Assembly: GCA_034508935.3 (NCBI GenBank) | Contig: CM067442.1 | Location: 93,603,652 to 93,667,651, forward strand | Source of the DNA: Berghia stephanieae | Taxonomy: Eukaryota > Mollusca > Gastropoda > Nudibranchia > Aeolidiidae | DNA: 64,000 nucleotides | Direction of reading: 5' to 3' | Part shown: piece by piece, positions 52,895 to 63,506 of the stretch | Position numbering within the stretch: the stretch's first letter is position 1 | Layout: each line of letters opens with the position of its first letter | The notes under the pieces: generated by a model | The model's database searches: none | Seen by the model: the letters and a program-made list of their open reading frames with translations, nothing else | Told to the model about the DNA's origin: nothing | Translations under genes and position numbers: made by a program

Positions 52895-54200
52895 GTCTAA
52901 ATCTCACACTAGAAGAGATAAGGAGCGTGACATCAACACATCTCATCATTGGTGTATGGTGAAATAGCGGATATTGTCAAATTGGCGGAATCCGTTGCTC
53001 AAATCGGATTTGTGTACTCTGCATTTAATCAGTAATTATTGTCAGAATACTCTTGGTGAATCCGTCATAGCAGTTTTTCTGGCTTGACACGTAACTTATA
53101 TATTAGAGAGCAACAGACTTGCATCCACACGCTATAAAATACAACGAAGTTTTTACAATCATATATTAAACGGGAAACTAAATAATGTATACTGATCTGC
53201 ACACATCGCTACTGTCAAGGAATGGAGTCTCCGATTTGAACCAATTTCCACTGAGTATCCATCCAAAATATAACGATAAAAAGACAGTTTTGTGTTACTT
53301 TTAATCCAAGTTCACTCATCAAATCAGCGTGAGTGCTGATTGCCCACTGAGGTTGAATAGATTTAGTGTACGCTTTAATGGAGCCCACAACTTCTATTTT
53401 GATATGGCATGAGGTTTAAAAGAACAATTTAACATCAACAGAACTACATGAAAAATAGAAAAAAGCAACATTGTATCATATTCAGGTAAAAGTGACTAAT
53501 ACAAAATCCTGGAGATGAACCAACTCATTATTTCAACGAGGTTCAGTGAAGTGTCTCCATTACATAGTGAACAATCCCTATTCCAATAAATTCTGATGGT
53601 TAATAAGTCACCTGGGCCAGTGATTATTACATCTCATCATACTTTGAACAGTGTAGTAAATCTGAAAAGTCAAAGAGAGAAAGAGAGGTTGTCGTTAATA
53701 TAATAATAACATAAAACAACACTATTAATTTTAAAACAGAAAGGTCAAAATATAATTGATTGCAAGAAGAATACAAAGTAACAATACAAATAACGTTCTG
53801 CACTGTCGCACATTGATAAAACGCTTTTTGAAGTTTGACCCGAGATCTTTCGTTTCACGTATGGACCGAATTAAATGAGCCCACACTTTATCTAGACTTC
53901 TTTACCATGAAACTTCTGTGTCTTCTCGGGTTAAGAACTCGTGACAAGATAGGAGTCAAGGCAGGGGCCATTTTAATGGATCGATATATTATATTAATAA
54001 CATATTTCTGTCTGAGAAAACTGTTTTAATAGAGTTCATGATTAAATGATTTGATGATGAAGAAACGCTGTGGGTGAATGCCGTAATGCAATGGGTTGAC
54101 CAGTGCAAATCCACCAAATATAAATATAATCAAATGTAATAATCGAATCGACCTTATTGCTGGATGAACATGTAGATATTCCCGACTTGACAACAGGCCC
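52895..54200. other. Region upstream of the receptor exon
   Basis: On the minus strand this would hold the 5' untranslated sequence or an upstream intron. I see no convincing TATA box or other promoter element. A degraded MITE P-like stretch (CGAGATCTTTCGTTTC to AATGGATCGATATATTAT) lies at about 53835-53995. Confidence 0.35.
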
Positions 54201-54207
54201 CTCATCA

Positions 54208-54441
54208 CTGCTGTACTCTGAAAATAAACTTATTAAACATTTTGGTCAGAAAACTTGTCCTTCAAATATTGATCAATTAAAATGACCATCATCTTGCCAA
54301 AAAATTTAAACCTCGCGAGGTCCAGGTTTGAGAGTTTTGCCAAGATGATGGTCATTTAAATCGATCGATATTTGAAGGACGAGTTTTCTTGACCAATTTT
54401 TAAATACGACTTTTTTTTTGCAGAATACGGCAGTTAACAGG
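54208..54441. mobile_element. Palindromic MITE P, full copy
   Basis: CTGCTGTACTCTG end, TTTTGGTCAGAAAACTTGTC, ATTGATCAATTAAAATGACC; centre AACCTCGCGAGGTCCAGG; right arm TGCCAAGATGATGGTCATTT, AAATCGATCGATATTTGAAG and CGGCAGTTAACAGG followed by TTAA. Confidence 0.85.
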
Positions 54442-54834
54442 TTAAAAGTGACTTTCCTTCATTATAAAAAAAATATAAATTAAATCCTGACTGGGCGTCC
54501 AAAGAACTTTTCTCACGTCTCTCTGAATATTTCGGGGAATATTACCTTTATGTAATAATGCTTTGTTCGCCAAAACAAAATTCAAGACAAAAGGAGAAAA
54601 AAAAGGAGCCGTGCTTAATCTTGCTATTTATATTTATTTATTCATGATTCATTCATTCAATCTGCTTTCATTTAGAAATCAAACACACACAAACCTCCCG
54701 AGAAATAAGCTTAACATAACCAAGTACATTTTACATTTTTGTGGAAAAAAGTTATATTTCAAACAAAATCGATTTTAGATTACGCAAGTTCCAAAAACGG
54801 ACAAACAAGTGTCAAATCCGAGACTATCCTTGTT

Positions 54835-54975
54835 GAATGAAGAAGTTCTGTTTGGGATTTTTGGGAGGTGAAATTTGTCAAATCGGAGGCCTAATCTTAA
54901 TCGATCGATATTTGAATTTAATGTTTTCTGTCCAAAATGAGAGAAAAAAAAACAGTTGTGTTTTGTTAGAGTGCT
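54835..54975 (+). mobile_element. Palindromic MITE P, TTTTGTC subfamily half
   Basis: TTTTTGGGAGGTGAAATTTG, ATCTTAATCGATCGATATTT, AATGTTTTCTGTCCAAAATG, GTGTTTTGTTAGAGTGCTGG. Confidence 0.6.
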
Positions 54976-55399
54976 GGAGAGTTTAGTCAGTGTCAGTAAA
55001 TTTATGATTTAGATCTCAGCATCACCAATTCTAGTAAACAGAATTTGTTTTAATATATTCTGATTACTTAAATTTGACCAGACAATGAAGCACCTATTGG
55101 TTAACATTTTTTAAAATAGGAAGGAAAATCATAACTCTTTTCAGCCCATGCCATCCAGACAAACGAAGAGCCCTCAGTAGATATAATTAACAATGCACAC
55201 CGTTGTGTAATGTTACAGTGGAATTTCTTATACCGCTGTGAGTCAAAAATTTTCATAAGGAATAAAATGTAAAGGTCTGATTTGTTTGTTTGTTTGATTT
55301 TTGATATGTACTGAATACAATTTATATGATTTGAGACATACAGTGTGCTCAATGTTTTGCGATGTCGTAAGGCCCTGGCGTAAATCGCTATAGAGATAT
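54976..55399. other. No gene recognised
   Basis: AT-rich unique sequence. Confidence 0.4.
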
Positions 55400-55410
55400 T
55401 CTTCTTCTTC

Positions 55411-55458
<48 letters not shown>

Positions 55459-55461
55459 CCA

Positions 55462-55509
<48 letters not shown>

Positions 55510-55542
55510 TTATTATTATTATTATTATTAATATTATTATTA

Positions 55543-55604
<62 letters not shown>

Positions 55605-55689
55605 TATAATTATTATTATTTATTATTATTATATTATTATTATTAATATTACTATTATTATTATTTTATTATTATTATTATTATTATTA
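55400..55689 (+). repeat. (ATC)n then (ATT)n microsatellite
   Basis: (CTT)n, then about 50 bp of ATC, then about 230 bp of ATT with TATT and AATATT interruptions. Confidence 0.95.
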
Positions 55690-56520
55690 CATCGAGCGAG
55701 CCCTTATTACTTTATAAGAATTTCCTGGGGTTTTTTATGTACTAAATATTTATCGACACGTAACATACCTGAGATGGTAGCAAGGGAGAATTGTATGACA
55801 CAGATCACACAGATCCAGAAATAATTTTGAATACGAAGAAAATAAAATGAAAAGAGAAAGGAATCAATTTTACTACATTCAGCACACCACACATGGGCAT
55901 GGCTGAGCGGAGCAGTAACTTTTACTGAAAAAGACATTAATCGATTATTCTAGCCTCGTCAACATATTATTATTGCTTTGTTTACCAAGATTGCAAACAG
56001 GCCCAAGGATTATCAATGAGATGAATATGATACATCTACATTTGGCAAATAAAAATAATAATAAACGCATTACATTTCTAACTCTTAATATTCTTTTAAG
56101 AATAAAAAAAATATATTGAGTAACTTTTTAGAAGGGTAAGAGTTGATCTTAAACGAGAATACAGGATTATAATGAGAATCTTATATTTACCAATAATAAC
56201 AATTATCAATTTCCGACTGAAAAGAACAGCTCAAATTCATACACTTCGCCTAATTTTTACTGAATTTCGTAGCGGGTATGGCCGAAAATAGTATTTGGAC
56301 TTGTCATGAAATATACAAATGCATAGGCGTTTATATAAAAAGATCTAACCGTTGCTGCACGAAGCTCGAAGAAATAAATAACAATGTTAAGCTTTCTTTC
56401 AATTTTACATTGTTATTTATATAAAAAAAGATAACAAATCAGTTTCTTTACTTAAATCAATAAAACATTGCTTTTGCGTAAAGCTAACGCTAACATTGTT
56501 GGAAGGGATGGGGGTGGGAG
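55690..56520. other. No gene recognised
   Basis: AT-rich. A 76-codon minus frame (55707-55937) ends near a CAG-GTATGT donor-like site but has no recognised domain, so it is not called an exon. Confidence 0.35.
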
Positions 56521-56521
56521 T

Positions 56522-56798
56522 GGGGGCTCCAATTGTTCAATTTGATAGAGCACTCGCTTAACAAAGAAAAGGACCATGATCGATCTCGTGAGAAGTCTAG
56601 AATTTTTCTTACACCCTTCCTCCTGTCCACAAAGCACGGATTGGATAACTGGGTCTATTGGACTTAGCAGGAAAGTACTTTGCAATAGATTAGCGTCATA
56701 TCCAAAGGGTATCAAACAATTGCTATCTTCCGCTTCACGCTATAGTAACCGGGATATTATTTGGAACCTCATAGGCCTAATGACTCTGAAGGACTATC
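56522..56798 (+). repeat. SINE-A, full length, diverged
   Basis: CAATTTGATAGAGCACTCGC A-box region, CATGATCGATCTCGTGAG B-box region, GGATTGGATAACTGGGTC, TTGCAATAGATTAGCGTC, CCGCTTCACGCTATAG and ATGACTCTGAAGGACTATC. Confidence 0.8.
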
Positions 56799-57790
56799 AT
56801 ACGCTAACATGATAAGAGAAATCGTGTAAGGCTTATAGACTGTGCTATCGGTTACCACTGACAACGCTCTAGTAATAACCAGGGCAATGGAAAATGTATC
56901 AATAGTAATGTATCAGGTTGCTCAGCATCCTTTTAGCGTCTTCAATTTCTTACCAAAATAATATATTTATGATAAAAAATAAAGAGAAATACAACACATA
57001 GAGAAAAGGGGGAAAAATCCCTTTCCCCATGTTCTCCTCAAAGAAACTGTTAGAAGTTCAGACAAGGGCGATAAGTCAGCAACATCGAGGGAAGACTCGC
57101 AATCGAAAATGTTTGCTTAGGCCACGCTTGCAAATAGAGAGGGCAAACTGAGGATCTATTTTCTTTTGTTTGTTCACGTTTGTGGGCCGTCGAGATTGGA
57201 AACTTCCCCAAAAGGTTCGTTGAATAAGCCTATCTTTCAAGCTGTGTTTACCTTGTTTGATTGGATCTATATGAAATCAGGATGAGTAGAGATGAAGTTA
57301 CTTGTTTCCCTGCTATTTATGCGTATATACATATGATACAGACTACGCTTTTAAAAACTATTTGCATCCGAATCGACCAAATTGATTATCGTCAATAACA
57401 AAAAAAAAAAAAAAAACAAAAAAAAAAAAAAAAAAAACAAACCAAAAAACCAACAGGAAATAGATTTATATTCTCACAATGAACCAGCTGAGTGAAACAC
57501 CATACAATGGAATATTTGCTTACCTCACTCAATCCTTTTCAAAATTGGAAAAGATATATTAAAATTGAACATTTAGATAGATGGTTTTATTCAACTGCCA
57601 TTAACATGTACACACTAAAAACATTAGCTTTGATTCTACGCCAATAATTTGTCTCAGAAAAATGTAATAAATAGGCATGGGGTAAATGTAACCCCGGGTA
57701 TACTACGGATATAGTCGGTGTTAGGGTTGAGTGAGTAAAGAGATCTTTTGAGCATTTGAAAAGTCTCACCAAAATTTATTAAGTTTTGAA
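56799..57790. other. No gene recognised; contains an A-rich tract
   Basis: Unique sequence with poly-A/AAAAAC at 57400-57440. Confidence 0.4.
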
Positions 57791-57794
57791 TAGT

Positions 57795-58608
57795 TCTAAA
57801 TAATAATAATAACAATAATAATAATAATTGTATAGATTTATAGTGCGCCAAACATCCCTTCATCAGGAGGGCTCTGGGCGCATAACATAGATTAACTTAA
57901 TCATGAAGCCCTAACACAGTACACAAACAACGCTAATTATACACATAATCAAAAGAAAGCCTGTCGGAATAAGAATGTCTTCAATCGACGCTTGAATTCC
58001 TCTAGTGAAGACGAAGAACGTATCTCTAGTGGTAGTAAATTCCACAACCTTGGACCAGAATGCTGAAATGCGCGTTCACCACTCTTCACTCGACAGCGGG
58101 GTGTTTTCAATTTGAGGTCGTTCGTTGATCGAAGCGATCGCTGTGGGTTATACCGTTCAAAGAGGTTTGAGAGATATGCTGGTGACGAGCCCTCCAGGCA
58201 TTTGAAAACGATAGTTGAAGATTTATATTTAATCCGCTGGTCCACTGGCAGCCAATGCATTGCTGTAGTAATTCGGGAGCTGCAGTTTTTCTGTCTTTCT
58301 GTAGTACAACGCGGGCTGCCATGTTATGTATTTTCTGGAGTTTGTTTATTTTGTCCTTTGTGAGACCAACAAACAGTGCATTGCAGTAGTCCATTTTCGG
58401 GAATATCAAAGATGTTACCAATTTGTTGCAAGTTTCCTTATTAATAAATGGTCTGATTGTTCTGATATTTCTTAGAATGCAAATAGCACTTGTTCTCACA
58501 TTGTTAATATGTTTGTTCATAGACAGATCACTCTCTAAGGTAAATCTTGAAAGTGTGTCCATAATTGTGATGCATTTATTTGCAAAATATGAAGCGTATA
58601 CCAATTAA
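57795..58608 (-). pseudogene. L2/CR1-like LINE 3' end
   Basis: Minus-strand frame 1 (to about 58260): LSMNKHINNVRTSAICILRN, RPFINKETCNKLVTSLIFPK, MDYCNALFVGLTKDKINKLQ, NMAARVVLQKDRK. After a single frameshift near 58258, frame 2 reads HWLPVDQRIKYKSSTIVFKC, GSSPAYLSNLFERY, PRLWNLLPLEIRSSSSLEEF and KRRLKTFLFRQAFF, stop at 57949. This is the standard C-terminal signature of L2/CR1-group LINEs. A 3' untranslated part ending AGCGCACTATAAATC-like sequence and an (ATT)n tail (57800-57827 as AAT) follows. The 5' end is truncated after the thumb region; RT motifs A-E are absent. Confidence 0.85.
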
Positions 58609-58610
58609 CA

Positions 58611-60180
58611 TATAATTGCATCTAATTGCCGTAGGCAAATGTGAGCTTGATGTAGTCTAATTTAGCTGGAATGAACAATATTTTGTGTTGGTTTGAAAGA
58701 ATTTCCACTACAACAATGAGCTTAGAGTATTTTAGCAAAAGAATGTTTGCACTGTTTGTATTTTTGTTATTTATTTGATTATTGTATCTATGTCAAGTTG
58801 GACCGACTAATTAGAGTAAATTGTTATGGAATTAAAATGATAACGCTTTAATTAGAAAAAAACGTTATTTAAAAAAATACAAAATAGTCTAGCTATGCAC
58901 TGGGGCTTTCACTCCGTTCAAGGAACTAGTACTCATCATGGACTCAGTGATATGCAATATTCAAACAGTATATTTTTGGATACACATGATAATGAAATAG
59001 GACAAAATCTTTGACAGGAGTCTCTATGCACCTGAACTCGATGGCAATTAATAATGCAATGTTTCCCTATTTAAAACCGCCCTCATGGGGATTTATCAAT
59101 AATCATAAATTCATTGATAAATTATTTGAAAAAATAATCGAAGAGCCTTGACACAAGTACTTAAGTCACAGTTTCATGATTTTTAGTTAATCAGTGATTA
59201 GCTTAAATCACAATCACCTCAGTCCACTCACCACATTTGTTTATGATAAACACAATCTAAGTCCCCTATTTCAATGCTACAATCTTGATCTTTATTTACT
59301 CTATATACCCAAATCCAAATTTTAACCTCCATTGTTTTCTAAACTAACTTCCTGCGACTTAAGTACTTTTAGCACTAGACTCTTCAATTCCAATTGCATC
59401 TTTTTCATGTATGATTTCATATGATAGTGAACATTTTTCTATATTTTGAGTTTAAGCTTTCCCTCCTCCTAAAACTAAATGAATACTTACTCAAGAACAA
59501 AACGATATGTAAATAAATTAGATGAATAAATAAAAACATTTAAACAACAGAAATGAAATTAACATAAAACAAATATTTTATTAATTAATTGATGATTTCT
59601 TTTCATTCATCGAAAGATGCTTGTGTTTTTACCAACTACAAGATAACGAATCAACACCAAATGGTTTGTATGCCATGCCCATTCTCATTCTAGTTGATTG
59701 GTCAAAAAATTCCCTCTATGTTAAAATGTATACAATATTTGAAATAAAAGAAACATTCACTATTCTATTCCATTTACTCCATACATGTACTTGATCTCAT
59801 CCCCAATAAGTTGCAGAATTAAAAGAAAAAGATACCAACGTTACAAAGCTGATGAAAGACTTACATTGCATTGCGTAGTTTTGTTTTATAAGGGGAAATC
59901 ACGTGCTGTATTTACGGACTTGTGTTTAATATCATTAAAAACGTGAACTGTCCAAAATTGATAACTAAAATATAAAATTTTCCGCATCGTTTTTCAATTT
60001 GATTTTTTAATAAAGTCACATGTACTGCCTAATAATGCTCACCACAGTATAAACTTAAAGATCGATTCCCACAAGAGACGAGTTACTCTCCTGAAGACTT
60101 GTTCACTTTTGTTCAACAATTGTTACTTTGTAAATGAATCTTGACTGCTATTCTCCCTAAGAAAGTCAGTCATGGTACAA
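58611..60180. other. About 1.6 kb AT-rich DNA, nothing recognised
   Basis: No open frames above about 60 codons and no window repeat family seen. It is the cleanest unique stretch in the window. Confidence 0.45.
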
Positions 60181-60186
60181 GTATCG

Positions 60187-60206
60187 GGGGGGGGGGGGGG
60201 GGGGGG
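60187..60206 (+). repeat. Poly-G tract
   Basis: About 20 G in a row. Confidence 0.95.
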
Positions 60207-60769
60207 AAGTGAAACAACAACGTCGATTTTGGATACAACTGAATAATTTATAACAATGCAATCATTAAAAATGGACACTATAACGTTGTTATGTTTTTTG
60301 TTTTGCTTTAAGCCTTGAGGAAGAGCACAATACTCGCAAATAGGGCTTCCTTCACACCAAATAACGGGGCACCGGGGACAATTTCATCAAAACGATGGCC
60401 TTTATAGACATGACAGGAGCCAACACATGACAGCAGAGAGCCAAAGCTTACGAAAAAGAGCAAAGGAGAGAAAGTGCATTATCAGCATTTTCTTCAAAAT
60501 ATCTTTTATGTACACACATAAATAAAAAAGTCGAAAAAGTGATGCCATTATTTGTTTGGTCATTCATAAGATCAAGTTCTCATTGCTCTCAATGTCTTGG
60601 GATTGGTGGCAACAGGAAATAATGAATAGATGTACTGACCTTGTCGGAGTAAGTCTAAACATGAATTGTTTCAGTGTAATCACTTTCCACACATTATATA
60701 TTATCTGAAATGCTGAAGCAAAACCTTTAAAACTCCAAGATAAGAATAAAAAATTCATTTTTTTAAAAC

Positions 60770-60838
60770 AAGGATTCAAACGGAATATCTACCAATCTAA
60801 AAGCATAACAACGTTACACTATGCCACCGGCACTCCCA
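60770..60838 (-). repeat. tRNA-like sequence (SINE head or decayed tRNA)
   Basis: Minus strand: GTGCCGGTGGCATAGTGTAA resembles an A-box region and CCGTTTGAATCCTTG a B-box, spaced about 40 bp. Acceptor ends do not pair, so it is not a functional tRNA as read. Confidence 0.3.
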
Positions 60839-61046
60839 TACTTCGCAAAACAATTAAAGCGATTAACTCAAGGACGTGTTTACCTCGCCCGATATATTGA
60901 TTTGAAAACAAATTAGCTTGGAGGTGTAATGAGTTCAAAGCAAACTCGTGCATTAAAAGATTTTGAGTGATTATAACCAAGTTGTTTCCTTGTTAATATT
61001 GGAAGTAATAATATGCTAAACCTACGGTTTTATCTAAAAGAAAACA

Positions 61047-61090
61047 TTAACAAAAATTTTGGCCAGAAAAATTCATCCTTCAAATACTGA
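61047..61090 (+). mobile_element. Palindromic MITE P, left fragment
   Basis: ACAAAAATTTTGGCCAGAAA, ATTCATCCTTCAAATACTGA and TCGA; the arm stops there, running into a sequence resembling an end of MITE F (GGCACTATTTCATACACAA). Confidence 0.55.
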
Positions 61091-61160
61091 TCGAGCTGGC
61101 ACTATTTCATACACAATTTTTCAGATGTTTACTATAAACCCTGATCCAGGTATAGAAACT

Positions 61161-61350
61161 CCTCTATTGGTCGGGGTTATTTCCAATATATCAAGAAAGA
61201 AGATCCAGATCCGAGTTCAAAGCTTACATCATCAGAGTTTTACACTTGGATGGATTATGACTATACTTAACCTGTAAGGAAAGACAAAAATAAATACGCT
61301 CTGCAAACTACTCTATTGGTTCGGGTTATTTCCAGTATAGAAGGAAGGAA
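61161..61350 (+). repeat. Spaced direct repeat of about 40 bp
   Basis: CTCTATTGGTCGGGGTTATT at 61162 and CTCTATTGGTTCGGGTTATT at 61311, each followed by TCCA-TATA-AAG-AAG-like sequence. It precedes a T2 element (61345-61510). Confidence 0.6.
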
Positions 61351-61510
61351 ATTAACGTCACTCAGCTCTTTGATTATTTTTGACAGCCATCTTGGTGATT
61401 AGTCCTCACTAAATCATATCAATCAAACCAAAATGTTCAATGTTACACATAGTTTGTGTGTTAGTACGTTATATCTTCCAGGTGGATGTTGTGGAAACGC
61501 CTAGCATAAA
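61345..61510 (+). mobile_element. Family T2 element half
   Basis: TTAACGTCACTCAGCTCTTT, TTTTGACAGCCATCTTGG, TTCAATGTTACACATAG, GTGTGTTAGTACGTTATATC, GAAACGCCTAGCATAAATAG. Confidence 0.55.
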
Positions 61511-61517
61511 TAGTTAT

Positions 61518-61904
61518 TTAGAGAGGATATTTATTTCTGAATGCGAAGATCACGACATCATCAGAAATAAAAAACTTTGACCGATTATAATTACTGTATA
61601 GATAGTTACCATGTAAGGAATAATAAAAATAGATACAATATGATTGTAAATATGAATAAGCTGAATTCACGCCAACTAAAAAACAAAACAACAAAGGGCT
61701 GGAAAACCTGAAAAATAATATCATGGTTACCGATAAGCAATGACAAATGCGTAAATAGAACAAAGAACTAACAAACAGTCGTTGCTTTACGACAGCAAAA
61801 CTATTGTCTGGATTCGCGGATATAAAATGAAAGTCCTCACAAAATTCAAATTGGATTGACCCTTCAGGGACCAATCCCATTATGGAACTACGATATATGG
61901 CCAA
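61518..61904 (-). CDS. Unrecognised 128-codon open frame (doubtful)
   Basis: Non-repetitive frame with a hydrophobic middle (SSLFYLRICHCLSVTMILFF and FSSPLLFCFLVGVNSAYSYL) that could span a membrane. No domain recognised. AT-rich DNA readily yields Phe/Leu/Tyr-rich frames of this kind by chance. Confidence 0.12.
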   Translation of the reverse strand: MAIYRSSIMGLVPEGSIQFEFCEDFHFISANPDNSFAVVKQRLFVSSLFYLRICHCLSVTMILFFRFSSPLLFCFLVGVNSAYSYLQSYCIYFYYSLHGNYLYSNYNRSKFFISDDVVIFAFRNKYPL

Positions 61905-62062
61905 TGACGACTAAACAATCACGACAAAATCGGCATAATTCAAAAAGACATCTGGGAACTCTCAAAGTGCATAATACGTATCCGAATCCGTGGCATAGGT
62001 TAGAAATTTTGGCAGATAAATTGATGTCGTGCTATGAGACCAATTAAATTATTTTTATTGCC

Positions 62063-62373
62063 GTGCGGTTATGTGGTCTGGTAGTATGACACTCGCTTTC
62101 GGATTGGAAGATCCCTGGGTTCCATCCTCGCTCCGCGTATAGTTGAGTCCTTGGAAAAGGCTATTTACTCACATTCTCTCATCATCCTCAGGTGTAAAAT
62201 GAGTACCTGGGCATTTAGAGACATGTCTCTGTCGGGGAAAAAATTGTAATATCGCCTAAGAGCCGTCATGTCTCGTTCTTTTTACGTGTTGCTGTTGGCC
62301 AGGGACCCTTTATTAAGCGCTTTGAGCACGTTTAGTGGATATTGATCTAGATAAAATCTCAACTTAAACTTAA
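62063..62373 (+). repeat. SINE-C, full length
   Basis: GTGCGGTTATGTGGTCTGGT, CCCTGGGTTCCATCCTCG, AGTTGAGTCCTTGGAAAAGG, GTGTAAAATGAGTACCTGGG, GAGCCGTCATGTCTCGTTC, AAGCGCTTTGAGCACGTTTA, GATCTAGATAAAATCTC. Confidence 0.85.
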
Positions 62374-62579
62374 AATTAGGGAAATGGATAGATATTTGTC
62401 ACTAATTCTGTACCTTAGATATGTACATCACAGTGCCTACTAATTTCAGGACAACCTGGACATAAACATCATTTATCAAGTCTTGATTATTTCTATGAAT
62501 GAATGAAACTCACAAAACACACCATTCCATGCGAATTAGCCATTACACTGAGATGACAGTCCCGTGTGATTCCGTCGTA

Positions 62580-62730
62580 ATAGAAGGAACGAAATTGATA
62601 TCACTGAGCTCTTTCTTATTGGTTTTAGACAGCCATTTTGATGATGAGTTCTAATCTAAATTATATCAATCAGACTGTACACGTTCAATGCTACACATGG
62701 TTTGTGTGTTTTGGTAGGTTAAAAGCGGAT
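62580..62730 (+). mobile_element. Family T2 element half
   Basis: AACGAAATTGATATCACTGA, TTTTAGACAGCCATTTTGAT, GTTCAATGCTACACATGG and TTTGTGTGTTTTGG follow the T2 order. Confidence 0.55.
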
Positions 62731-62743
62731 GGGAGGAGTATAT

Positions 62744-62748
<5 letters not shown>

Positions 62749-62820
<72 letters not shown>
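62749..62820 (+). repeat. (CA)n(TA)n microsatellite
   Basis: About 15 CA units followed by 20 TA units. Confidence 0.95.
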
Positions 62821-62823
<3 letters not shown>

Positions 62824-62895
62824 CATTGATTGGTAGTGAGTACCATTGTTACTCAACATTTACCATGCAATATTCAATTGGTATCCACTATCCAT

Positions 62896-63148
62896 TAATC
62901 CAGTTAATTGCCGAACGCTGGAAAAACTCGTATTTAAAAATCTGGCCAAAAATCCTGACCTTCAAATATCGATCCATTTAAATGACCCTCATCTTTGAAA
63001 AACAATTCTTAAACCTAGGACTTCGTGTAGTCTTCATTAGCGTCCAAGGTTTGAGAGTTTTTGACAATCTTTAAATCGATCGATATTTGAAGGACGAGTT
63101 TTCTGGCCAATTTTTTGAACACGTGTTTTTCCAGAGTACAGCAGTTAA
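62896..63148. mobile_element. Palindromic MITE P, full copy
   Basis: TTAATCCAGTTAATTGCCG end beside TTAA, ATATCGATCCATTTAAATGA, CCCTCATCTTTGAAAAAC, centre CCTAGGACTTCGTGTAG, right arm CGATCGATATTTGAAGGACG and GAGTACAGCAGTTAACTG. Confidence 0.85.
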
Positions 63149-63272
63149 CTGACAAACGTGTTAGAGATTTTTATGGATTATTAGTGAATGCATTGTCACA
63201 GTGCACTTACTGTTTTTTATAAGAGTTTCAAATAATCACAGTGTCAAGCTTTAACCACCCAACAAGGAATCT

Positions 63273-63506
63273 CTGCCTTACTCTCGAAAAACAAATATAT
63301 TTAAATATTTGGCCAGGAAACTTGTCCTTCAAATATCAATCGATTTAAATGACCCCCATCTTGGCAAAAACTCTAAAACCTGGGACTTCGCGAAATCCCA
63401 GGTTTTACAGTTTCTGCCAATATGACGGTCATTTAAATCGATCGATATTTGAATGACACGTTTTCTGGCCAAATTTTTAAATATGTGTTTTTCCAGAGTA
63501 CGGCAG
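63273..63506. mobile_element. Palindromic MITE P, best-preserved copy
   Basis: CTGCCTTACTC end, TTTGGCCAGGAAACTTGTCC, ATCAATCGATTTAAATGACC, CATCTTGGCAAAAACTC, centre CCTGGGACTTCGCGAAATCC; right arm CATTTAAATCGATCGATATT, GTTTTCTGGCCAAATTTT and CAGAGTACGGCAG. Arms of about 115 bp with roughly 90 percent complementarity by eye. Confidence 0.9.

Noticed and set aside
55707-55937. Possible upstream exon of the receptor gene ending at CAG-GTATGT
   Set aside because: No domain, no acceptor and no link to 52894 could be shown; chance donor matches are frequent.
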